Shown here: piece after piece, positions 56,507 through 64,000 of the stretch
How positions within the stretch are numbered: position 1 is the first letter of the stretch
Layout of the letters: each line of letters begins with the position of its first letter
NCBI RefSeq assembly: GCF_009712035.1
Contig: NZ_VILB01000006.1
Coordinates: 50,519 to 114,518 of the forward strand
Reading direction: 5' to 3'
Length of the DNA stretch: 64,000 nt
Source: Anabaena sp. UHCC 0187
GTDB taxonomy: Bacteria; Cyanobacteriota; Cyanobacteriia; Cyanobacteriales; Nostocaceae
Notes under the pieces: generated by a model
Told to the model about the DNA's origin: nothing
Databases searched by the model: none
The model's input: only the letters and a program-made list of their open reading frames with translations
Position numbers and translations under genes: made by a program

Positions 56507-59401
56507 ATGAATAAAAAGACAGTCGGATTCGTTATTTTAAATATTAACCTTTTCTTGTTTAATATTTTGGGGGTATTACCAGCGAAAGCTATGAATAATT
56601 CTCCTGTATTTAGTGTAGTTAATAGCCAAGATAATCCTGAACAATGGAAGGGAATTAGCACCCGCTTACAGAAACTAAATGTGAACTATTGTGTTATTCC
56701 CCTGAGTCAAGTTAAAGATAAAACTGATTGGGGTAAAGCACGGGTTTTATTTTTACCAAATGTCGAGGTATTGACAACAGAACAAGCGATCGCTTTAGAT
56801 CAATGGGTAAGTCAAGGTGGATATTTAATAGCTAGTGGCCCAGTGGGTAATTTATCCAGTCCAGGAGTCCGTCAATTATTACGCAAACTGCTGGGAGGTT
56901 ATTGGGGATTTAGCCTAAATAGTATTGAAACTTTGCAACCTACAAATACGACGATTCCCGATTGGATAAATCAAACAGAACTATTTGGTGTAATTCGCGG
57001 TGCTGTAATTATTCCTAATAATTCTACCAGTCAAACTCCTGTAGTTTGGAAAACCCAAGATCGTCCACCAGCAATATTAACAACTGAAAAATCTACCTTA
57101 TTAGGTTGGCGCTGGGGAACAGACACAGTCGCATCTGTGGGGTTAGATATTGCTTGGTTAAAAGCATCTCTCAATCGTTATTTGAAATTACCAAATAGCA
57201 AAGGTAAGATTCCCAATTCTGCCCCAAATTGTCAGCCAGAAATAGTCACGGAAACCACAAAACCGCAAACTTCTGAAAAACCAATTGTTATTGCTCAATC
57301 AGAACCTTTAAAAAAGCCTAGTCCTAGCAAACTAACCCGTCCTCAAAAACCTGGAAAACAAACTTTTAAAAAACCTGTTTCTGGCAAACTAACCCGTCCT
57401 CAAAAACCTGGAAAACAACCTTTAAAAAAACCTAGTTCTAGCAAAATAAACCATTCTCAAAAACCTAGAAAACAAACTTTAAAAAAACCAAATATTATTT
57501 CCTCAGTTACATCTAAACCTATTAAGCAAGGATTATTAAGCGTTTCCCAAATCACAAATCAAAACTTGATTGACCCAATCAATCAACTAGAACAAAATGT
57601 CCGTTTAGATGTTGTCCCTAATTCTAATCAGCCAATTGATCCAAAGGAAGCAATTTCCCTAAAACAAGAGTTAGAAAATCTGATTGGCCGATTAGAAAGT
57701 GCCAATTTAGCAGCATCAGCGCATAATTTTCCCAAAAATAGCAACAATAGTATAACTAATTCGCCATTTCAAAAAGCAGAAGAGATCAAAACAGCATCTT
57801 CCAATATAGAAGCACCAGCATCAAATTTAAAAGAAACTTTAACAAAGGCTAGAGAAACAGTCAAAAATTTCCCCTTATTAATTGAACAAAAAAAATATGC
57901 CATGGCCCGGCAGATATGGTTACAAACCAAAGCCGATTTGTGGCAACAGTTTCCCATAAATCAACAATTAGCACAACCAGAAATCCGTTCAGTTTGGTTA
58001 GATAGGGGAACTATTGTTAAAGCTGGCAATGAAGCAGAATTAGCCAAGATTTTTGATAGACTGGCACAAGCTGGAATTAATACCATTTTTTTAGAAACTA
58101 TCAACGCTAGTTATCCCATTTATCCCAGTCAGGTAGCACCGCAACAAAACCCCCTCATTCGTGACTGGGACCCCCTCGCAACCGCTGTCAAATTAGCCCA
58201 TGCACGGGGGATGGAGTTACACGCTTGGGTGTGGGTATTTGCCGCCGGCAATAGCCGTCATAATCAAATTATTAATGTTAGTCCTGATTATTTGGGACCC
58301 GTACTAGCAGCAAATCCCGATTGGGCTAATTATGACAATAAAGGTAACATTATTCCCATTGGACAAACTAAACCTTTTTTAGATCCAGCTAATCCCCAAG
58401 TGCGAGAATATTTAATCAAACTATATACAGAAATTGTCACTAACTATCAAGTAGATGGTATCCATTTAGATTATATTCGTTATCCCTTTCAAGACCCCTT
58501 TGTTGGTCGCACCTATGGCTATGGTAAAGCCGCAAGAGAACAATTTCAACAGCAGACTGGCATAGATCCCTTAGATATCTCCCCCAGTCAGCGGGATTTA
58601 TGGCAAAAATGGACAGCATTCCGCACCCAACAGGTTGATAAATTTGTCGCTGAACTATCACAAACATTACGACAAAAGCGGAAAAATTTAATTTTGTCAG
58701 TAGCTGTTTTTCCCTTACCAGAATATGAACGAATCCAAAAGATTCAACAACATTGGGAAGTGTGGGCAAGAAGAGGAGATATAGATTTAATTGTGCCTAT
58801 GACCTATGCTTTAGATACACCTCGGTTTCAACGATTAGCCAAACCGTGGATTACTTCCACAAAATTAGGTGCTACCTTGTTAGTTCCCGGAATTCGCTTA
58901 CTGTCTTTACCAACTATAGGTGCATTTGATCAACTGCAATTAATTCGAGACTTGCCGGTTAGTGGTTATGCGTTGTTTGCAGCGGAAAATTTTAATAATG
59001 AACTAGAACAAATATTTAGTAATACCCAAGGGATTAAAAATGAACCCATACCCCAGCGTCAACCTTTTCGGACTGCGGCATTTCGTTATGCAGCTTTACA
59101 AAGAGAATGGCAAGTGTTACAAAAAAATGGTCAATTATCCATGTCTGCAATGAGCAATTCTGAGTTTAATCAGCTAACTAAGGAATTACAAGATGCCTTA
59201 AATCAACTGGCTGCTGTACCTTCTGCCATTAATTTAATTACAGCTAGAAAAGCCCTCAACCGTTTCCAGTCTCAATTTTCTAAATGGATGCAAATAGAAA
59301 ATCAAGCCAATTCCTATCAAGTTACAGTATGGGAAAATCGTCTTTTGACTATAGAACGACTTATCCGTTATGGGGAAAGAAGATTAAATCTGCGTCGGTA
59401 G
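56507..59401 (+). CDS. Secreted GHL10-type glycoside hydrolase-like protein
   Basis: A 964-residue exported protein: signal peptide in the first 27 residues (FVILNINLFLFNILGVLPAKA), an N-terminal domain (about 30-230) of unknown type, a Lys/Pro-rich linker with three 19-residue repeats (270-326), a helical segment, the GHL10 (DUF187) TIM barrel about 490-810 (EIRSVWLDRGTIV, DGIHLDYIRYPF) and a helical C-terminus. GHL10 proteins resemble glycoside hydrolases acting on cell-envelope glycans; activity of this one is unproven. Starts 60 bp after the TIGR03279-type gene. Confidence 0.85.
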   Translation: MNKKTVGFVILNINLFLFNILGVLPAKAMNNSPVFSVVNSQDNPEQWKGISTRLQKLNVNYCVIPLSQVKDKTDWGKARVLFLPNVEVLTTEQAIALDQWVSQGGYLIASGPVGNLSSPGVRQLLRKLLGGYWGFSLNSIETLQPTNTTIPDWINQTELFGVIRGAVIIPNNSTSQTPVVWKTQDRPPAILTTEKSTLLGWRWGTDTVASVGLDIAWLKASLNRYLKLPNSKGKIPNSAPNCQPEIVTETTKPQTSEKPIVIAQSEPLKKPSPSKLTRPQKPGKQTFKKPVSGKLTRPQKPGKQPLKKPSSSKINHSQKPRKQTLKKPNIISSVTSKPIKQGLLSVSQITNQNLIDPINQLEQNVRLDVVPNSNQPIDPKEAISLKQELENLIGRLESANLAASAHNFPKNSNNSITNSPFQKAEEIKTASSNIEAPASNLKETLTKARETVKNFPLLIEQKKYAMARQIWLQTKADLWQQFPINQQLAQPEIRSVWLDRGTIVKAGNEAELAKIFDRLAQAGINTIFLETINASYPIYPSQVAPQQNPLIRDWDPLATAVKLAHARGMELHAWVWVFAAGNSRHNQIINVSPDYLGPVLAANPDWANYDNKGNIIPIGQTKPFLDPANPQVREYLIKLYTEIVTNYQVDGIHLDYIRYPFQDPFVGRTYGYGKAAREQFQQQTGIDPLDISPSQRDLWQKWTAFRTQQVDKFVAELSQTLRQKRKNLILSVAVFPLPEYERIQKIQQHWEVWARRGDIDLIVPMTYALDTPRFQRLAKPWITSTKLGATLLVPGIRLLSLPTIGAFDQLQLIRDLPVSGYALFAAENFNNELEQIFSNTQGIKNEPIPQRQPFRTAAFRYAALQREWQVLQKNGQLSMSAMSNSEFNQLTKELQDALNQLAAVPSAINLITARKALNRFQSQFSKWMQIENQANSYQVTVWENRLLTIERLIRYGERRLNLRR
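57314..57484 (+). repeat. Three tandem 57-bp repeats in the linker of the GHL10 gene
   Basis: Encodes KPSPSKLTRPQKPGKQTFK and two variants (19 residues each). The first two are nearly identical, the third diverged. A basic, extended linker. Confidence 0.9.
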
Positions 59402-59573
59402 ACTAAGTGGAAACCTAAAAAATTTTGGGCGTTCGGGGAGGGTCAGCCAAAGGGATTTTTAGATGTCAATTCTGGGGTTTTTAGCCTATTTTCTTATAAT
59501 ATAGATTTAGTGCTTTTATTATATCAGCCAAAATATTTACTAATACTGATTTGCACTGTTAGTCGATTTTGAA

Positions 59574-62500
59574 TTGTTAATTTTATGTATGACAATGATT
59601 TTAAGTTATTTCCAAGCCCTGATCAAGAAATATCAGCGGAAATTATCTATACCTAAATTCATACCTTGGTTCATTAATGCGGATGTTTCCCAAGGTAGTG
59701 AACAACGCTTTCGCCAACTCGCCGAATCTATCCCCCAACAAGTCTGGATTGCCGCTGCTGACGGCAGTATTGAGTATGTTAATCCACCCACTTTAAGTTA
59801 CTTTTCCTGTACAGTAGCGGAAATTTTGGGCTGGCGATGGTTGGAAATGGTACATCCCGAAGATGTATCAAAAACTCTAATTGCTTGGAATTATGCTTTA
59901 GTCACAGGCACAAATTACGAAATTGAACTTCGTCTCTATGAGAAAGCTTCCCAAACCTATCGGTGGTATTTAGGACGAGCCGAGCCTTGGCACAGTTACA
60001 ATAAAATTGTCAATTGGCTGGGGACAAATACAGATATTCATGACCGGGTATTAGCAGAAACTTCTCTGCGAGATAATCAACGTCGCTATGAAACCATCGC
60101 CGCCATTTCACCTGTAGGTATATTTCATACAGATGCTTTAGGTAATTGCCATTATGTTAATGATCGGTGGTGCAAAATCGCTGGTATCAACCGAGAAACG
60201 GCTGTAAGTATGAGTTGGATCAATACTATTCACCCAGAAGACAGAGAACGAATTGAGGCTGAATGGTGTCATGCACTCAAACAAAAGCTGCCATTTCGTT
60301 CTAAATACCGATTTCAAGGTTGTGATAGAGAAGTAACTTGGGTTCTGGGTCAGACAGTACCAGAAATAGGAGATAACGGCAAAATCATTGGTTATGTAGG
60401 TACTATTACTGATATTAGTGACCATAAACAAGTTGAGGAAGCCTTAGCAGAAAGGTTGCGGTTAGCAGATTTTCAAGCTGATATAGATGCTATTTTAACC
60501 CAGGCAGAAACCTTAGAAACCATGCTGAAAGGTTGTACAGATACTTTAGTTCAACATCTTGATGTTGCTTTTGCTCGCATCTGGATATTGAATAAAGAAA
60601 ATAATGTCCTAGAATTGCAAGTCAGTTCCGGAATGTACACCCATATTAATGGACCCCATAGTCGGATACCTTTAGGCCATTTAAAAATTGGTTTGATTGC
60701 TCAAAAAGGTCAACCTTGTCTGATTAATTTCATCGAAGATCATCCTCAAATTAGTGATCAAGAATGGGTAAAAAGAGAAGGAATGGTGGCTTTTGTTGGT
60801 TATCCCTTAATTCTTGAAGGTGAAGTAATTGGGGTAATCTCCATGTTTTGCTGTCAAACAATTGACGAATCTACTTTTAATTTTTTGTCTATTATAGCTG
60901 ATGAAATAGCCTTGGGTATTCAGCGTAAACAAACCGAAATTTCTCTGAGGGAAAGTGAAGAATATTTCCGTTCATTAATTGAAAGTGTTGCCGACTATGC
61001 CATTTATATGCTCGATCCTCAAGGACGGGTGATGAGTTGGAATTCTGGGGCAGAATATATTACTGGTTATACAGCAGCAGAAATTATTGGTGAAGATTTC
61101 TCTTGTTTTTTCCCTTCAGAAGATATTATTAATTCTCTACCAATTCAACAATTGAATATAGCAGCAGCGGAGGGACGCTATGAATGTGAAAGTATTTTTG
61201 TTCGTAAGGATAATTCTCAGTTTTGGGCAAATTGTATTTTAACAGCTTTGTATGATGAAACTGGCAATTTACGCGGTTTCTCGAAAGTGACCCGCAATAT
61301 TACAGAACGTAAATTAACAGAAAAATCTTTACTGCGATTACAAAAAGCTATAGAAAGTACCAGTGATGCTATCAGTATTGCTGATATTCATGGACAAGTA
61401 ATTTATGTTAATCCTGCTTTTACAGAAATATTTAATTACACATTTACTCAATTAAATGAACAAGGTGGTTTATCAGCTAATTTTAAAGTTAAGAAAGTAT
61501 TTGAAACAGTATTTACAACTGTCCAAAAAGGTGAATCTTGGCGGGGTGAAGTAACTATGAAAACTCTTAATGATCATACTGTGCAAGTTGATTTACGCAC
61601 AGATGCTATTAAAGATCCTACAAATGAAATCGTATATCTTGTGAATATATATACAGATATTACTCAACAAAAAATTATAGAAGAAGATTTACGCTTGAGT
61701 AATCGAGCCATTGCTGCTAATAGTAATGGTATTGTTATTGCTGATGTAACTACTGCTAATAAACCTATTATTTATGTGAATCCTGCTTTTGAAAAGATGA
61801 CAGGCTACTTATCCGCAGGTATAATTGGTCAAAGTTTTCCTTTATTAACTAATATTCAAATCAATAAATCTGAATTAGCACAACTCACTGCTGCTATGGC
61901 AACAGGACAAGACTGCACAGTAATTTTACGTAATTTACATCAAGATGGTAGCTTATTTTGGCATGAATTAAATATTTCTCCTGTTTATGATTATTTTGGT
62001 AATATTACTCACTATATTGGTATTCAAACTGATATCACTGAACGTAAACAAGCGGAAACAGCATTACTGGTCAGTCAACAACGGTTGCAATACTTACTCT
62101 ATTCCAGCCCCGCTGTGATCTATACCCGCAAAGCTGGTGATGATTACGGTGCTACCTTTATGAGTGAAAATGTTAAATCTATTATGGGTTATGAAGCTAG
62201 AGAATTTGTCACCCACTCTAATTTTTGGTATACCCATATTCATCCAGAAGATGCACAATATGTAATTACTGAGATATCAGCAGCAATCCAAAAGCAAGGA
62301 GAGTACATTTTAGAATATCGCTTTTTACACCAAGATAGTATTTACCGTTGGGTATATGATCAAGGTAAAGTAGTATTAGATCAAGTTGCCAATCCCATAG
62401 AAATTGTGGGTTATTGGGCTGATATTACAAATCGTAAACAATTAGAACAAGAATTAATAATATCACTTGAGAAGGAAAAAGAACTAAATGAATTAAAATC

Positions 62501-63179
62501 CCGTTTTATCTCCATGACTTCCCATGAATTTCGCACCCCCTTGAGTACCATCCTCTCTTCTGCTGAGTTGTTGGAAAACTACCGTCACCGTTGGAGTGAG
62601 GAAAAACAACTTACTCATCTCCGTCGGATTCAAACTGCTGTCGGGCGCATGGTTGAAATGTTAAATGATATTTTAGTAATTGGCAAGGCTGAAGTAGGCA
62701 AATTAGAGTATAACCCTATTTCTATGGATTTAGTCGCTTACTGCCGTCAATTGCTAGAAGACTTGAAATTAAATGGGAATAATCACAAATTGATTGATTT
62801 TAATTGTCAATATGAATCTATTCCCTGCTATATGGATGACAAATTACTCAGTCATATTCTGATTAACCTCCTCTCCAATGCTATTAAATATTCACTTGAT
62901 TCTGATCTTGTTAAGTTTACTCTTACTTGTGAAGAGAGAAAGGTAATATTTGAAATTCAAGATCATGGGATTGGGATTCCAGAAGCAGATATTTCTAGAT
63001 TATTTGAGTCTTTTCATCGTGCCGGCAATGTTGGTAATATTTTAGGAACTGGATTAGGATTAGCCATTGTCAAAAAATGTGTAGATATTTACCAAGGAGA
63101 AATTTCCCTAATTAGTCAAGTTGATGTTGGTACTAAGTTCACTGTTACGCTGCCTTTACAGCAGTTTTCATCTATTTAA
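59574..63179 (+). CDS. Multi-PAS/GAF sensor histidine kinase
   Basis: A large soluble kinase of 1201 residues from the TTG at 59574, or 1196 from the ATG at 59589. Order: PAS (about 40-160), PAS (165-290), GAF (300-450), four further PAS domains (465-590, 590-710, 715-840, 845-965), HisKA with phospho-acceptor His984 (MTSHEFRTPLSTIL), and HATPase (DHGIGIPEADISRLFESFHR, LGTGLGLAIVKK). No transmembrane segment is seen. Multiple PAS/GAF domains suggest sensing of light, redox or small ligands. The REC-EAL gene 129 bp downstream is the likely partner. Confidence 0.93.
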   Translation: MLILCMTMILSYFQALIKKYQRKLSIPKFIPWFINADVSQGSEQRFRQLAESIPQQVWIAAADGSIEYVNPPTLSYFSCTVAEILGWRWLEMVHPEDVSKTLIAWNYALVTGTNYEIELRLYEKASQTYRWYLGRAEPWHSYNKIVNWLGTNTDIHDRVLAETSLRDNQRRYETIAAISPVGIFHTDALGNCHYVNDRWCKIAGINRETAVSMSWINTIHPEDRERIEAEWCHALKQKLPFRSKYRFQGCDREVTWVLGQTVPEIGDNGKIIGYVGTITDISDHKQVEEALAERLRLADFQADIDAILTQAETLETMLKGCTDTLVQHLDVAFARIWILNKENNVLELQVSSGMYTHINGPHSRIPLGHLKIGLIAQKGQPCLINFIEDHPQISDQEWVKREGMVAFVGYPLILEGEVIGVISMFCCQTIDESTFNFLSIIADEIALGIQRKQTEISLRESEEYFRSLIESVADYAIYMLDPQGRVMSWNSGAEYITGYTAAEIIGEDFSCFFPSEDIINSLPIQQLNIAAAEGRYECESIFVRKDNSQFWANCILTALYDETGNLRGFSKVTRNITERKLTEKSLLRLQKAIESTSDAISIADIHGQVIYVNPAFTEIFNYTFTQLNEQGGLSANFKVKKVFETVFTTVQKGESWRGEVTMKTLNDHTVQVDLRTDAIKDPTNEIVYLVNIYTDITQQKIIEEDLRLSNRAIAANSNGIVIADVTTANKPIIYVNPAFEKMTGYLSAGIIGQSFPLLTNIQINKSELAQLTAAMATGQDCTVILRNLHQDGSLFWHELNISPVYDYFGNITHYIGIQTDITERKQAETALLVSQQRLQYLLYSSPAVIYTRKAGDDYGATFMSENVKSIMGYEAREFVTHSNFWYTHIHPEDAQYVITEISAAIQKQGEYILEYRFLHQDSIYRWVYDQGKVVLDQVANPIEIVGYWADITNRKQLEQELIISLEKEKELNELKSRFISMTSHEFRTPLSTILSSAELLENYRHRWSEEKQLTHLRRIQTAVGRMVEMLNDILVIGKAEVGKLEYNPISMDLVAYCRQLLEDLKLNGNNHKLIDFNCQYESIPCYMDDKLLSHILINLLSNAIKYSLDSDLVKFTLTCEERKVIFEIQDHGIGIPEADISRLFESFHRAGNVGNILGTGLGLAIVKKCVDIYQGEISLISQVDVGTKFTVTLPLQQFSSI

Positions 63180-63308
63180 ACCACACTCTAATTACTTTCT
63201 TCCTTTGCGCCTTTCCTACTTTGCGCCTCTGCGCGAAACAAAAACTGTGGTTCATGTATCTGAAAATCGCCTTTAAGTTAAATAATCATCGCAAAAGCAA
63301 GGTGAAAT

Positions 63309-64000
63309 ATGCCGAAAATTCTAGTTATTGAAGATGAAGAATCAGTGCGGGAGAATCTATTAGATTTATTAGAAGCTGAAAATTTTGAAACTGTGGTCGC
63401 CGCTAATGGTAGAATAGGCTTAAATATGGCCATGTCAGAATATCCAGATTTAATTTTGTGTGATATGATGATGCCAGAATTAGATGGCTATGGTGTATTA
63501 ACAGCATTGCGTCAAGAGCCATCAACAGCAACTATTCCTTTCATTTTTTTGACTGCTAAATCGGCTAAATCTGATTTTCGTCAAGGGATGAATATGGGAG
63601 CAGATGATTATCTCACTAAACCATTTACCAGGTCTGAATTATTGAGTGCTATCCTCAATAAATTGGAAAAATATTCAAATCTAAAGAAACACTTGTTGTC
63701 TGGTGCTAATAAATTAACACCGAGAATGCACATAGTATTAAGGAATTTACAACAAGTAATTAAAGAAGAAAATTTTGAAGGTTTTGAGGTTCATTATCAA
63801 CCAATTACTGATATTAATACTGGCAGAATTACAGCAGCAGAAAGCTTATTACGTTGGCAAAGTCCAGAATTAGGAAAAGTATCACCACAAGAATTTATTC
63901 CTTTAGCTGAAACTAATGGATTAATTATTGATATTGGTAGATGGGTTTTAACTACAGTTTGCAATCAGATGCAAATTTGGGAAAATATTGGCATTCATAA
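63309..64000 (+). CDS. Response regulator with EAL domain, partial
   Basis: The 5' 230 codons of a longer gene running off the window. REC domain: MPKILVIEDEESVR, phosphorylation Asp52 in LCDMMMPELDG, and Lys104 in DDYLTKPF. After a short linker an EAL-type domain starts at about 157 (FEVHYQPITDINTGRITAAESLLRW). The signature EAL reads ESL here. Such proteins degrade or sense cyclic di-GMP; whether the remaining catalytic residues are intact cannot be seen. Probable partner of the upstream kinase. Confidence 0.9.
   Translation, partial: MPKILVIEDEESVRENLLDLLEAENFETVVAANGRIGLNMAMSEYPDLILCDMMMPELDGYGVLTALRQEPSTATIPFIFLTAKSAKSDFRQGMNMGADDYLTKPFTRSELLSAILNKLEKYSNLKKHLLSGANKLTPRMHIVLRNLQQVIKEENFEGFEVHYQPITDINTGRITAAESLLRWQSPELGKVSPQEFIPLAETNGLIIDIGRWVLTTVCNQMQIWENIGIH

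Overview
The window is AT-rich chromosomal DNA from a filamentous cyanobacterium, most likely of the Nostocales (Anabaena/Nostoc/Dolichospermum-like). Support comes from photosynthesis genes (psbU, btpA), families confined to cyanobacteria and plastids (DUF3120, a TIGR03279-type radical-SAM-like protein, an N-terminally extended RecG), about fifteen HIP1 octamers (GCGATCGC), and many heptanucleotide STRR arrays such as CCCCAGT, TTGGTAA, TGACTCC and TTGTCAG. The species assignment is inference.

Layout. 1-10.5 kb: a caspase-fold protein without its catalytic dyad, a small secreted or membrane protein, rpmF, an aldehyde dehydrogenase, and urease genes ureD-ureA-ureB and ureC, split by an oppositely oriented pentapeptide-repeat/periplasmic-binding fusion gene. 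10.6-11.1 kb: debris of a ParA-like gene and a four-helix-bundle gene. 11.1-16.2 kb: a membrane protein, ddl, two large STRR arrays, then rpsB-tsf with a structured leader and an intercistronic hairpin, and an acidic coiled-coil protein. 16.2-21.5 kb: a cobalamin riboswitch driving cbiMNQO, a penicillin-recognising serine hydrolase, and a DUF1636 gene behind a second cobalamin riboswitch on the other strand. 21.6-26.9 kb: cydAB and recG. 27-31.7 kb: a coiled-coil membrane protein, a duplicated scrap of the recG 3' end, and a two-gene module (HEPN-like protein plus a 925-residue KGGVGR-type double ATPase). 31.7-38.4 kb: a YbhGFSR-like exporter (two ABC-2 permeases, fused twin ATPase, HlyD-type adaptor) with a divergent TetR gene and a palindromic operator. 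38.4-44.4 kb: a DEAD-box helicase, rimO, a 1-kb gap with structured DNA, btpA and a VKOR-thioredoxin fusion. 44.6-50.3 kb: an ECF-like sigma factor followed by a compact chaperone-usher pilus cluster. 50.5-56.4 kb: nadB, psbU, a DUF3120 gene, uppP and the TIGR03279-type gene. 56.5-64 kb: a GHL10 glycoside hydrolase-like protein, a large PAS/GAF histidine kinase, and the start of a REC-EAL response regulator that runs off the window.

How genes work together: cobalt uptake and the DUF1636 gene share B12 control; urease subunits A, B, C and accessory UreD are all present although physically divided; pilin, chaperone and usher form one secretion route, probably controlled by the adjacent sigma factor; the kinase and REC-EAL protein probably form a signalling pair. 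The best candidate for an undescribed system is the HEPN-like/KGGVGR ATPase pair at 28.45-31.69 kb, translationally coupled and sitting 31 bp from a recG tail duplication, which suggests insertion as a defence-type module. A second theme is repeat DNA being co-opted into coding sequence: in ureC, at the N-terminus of the twin ABC ATPase, in the sigma factor tail and possibly at the usher and nadB starts.
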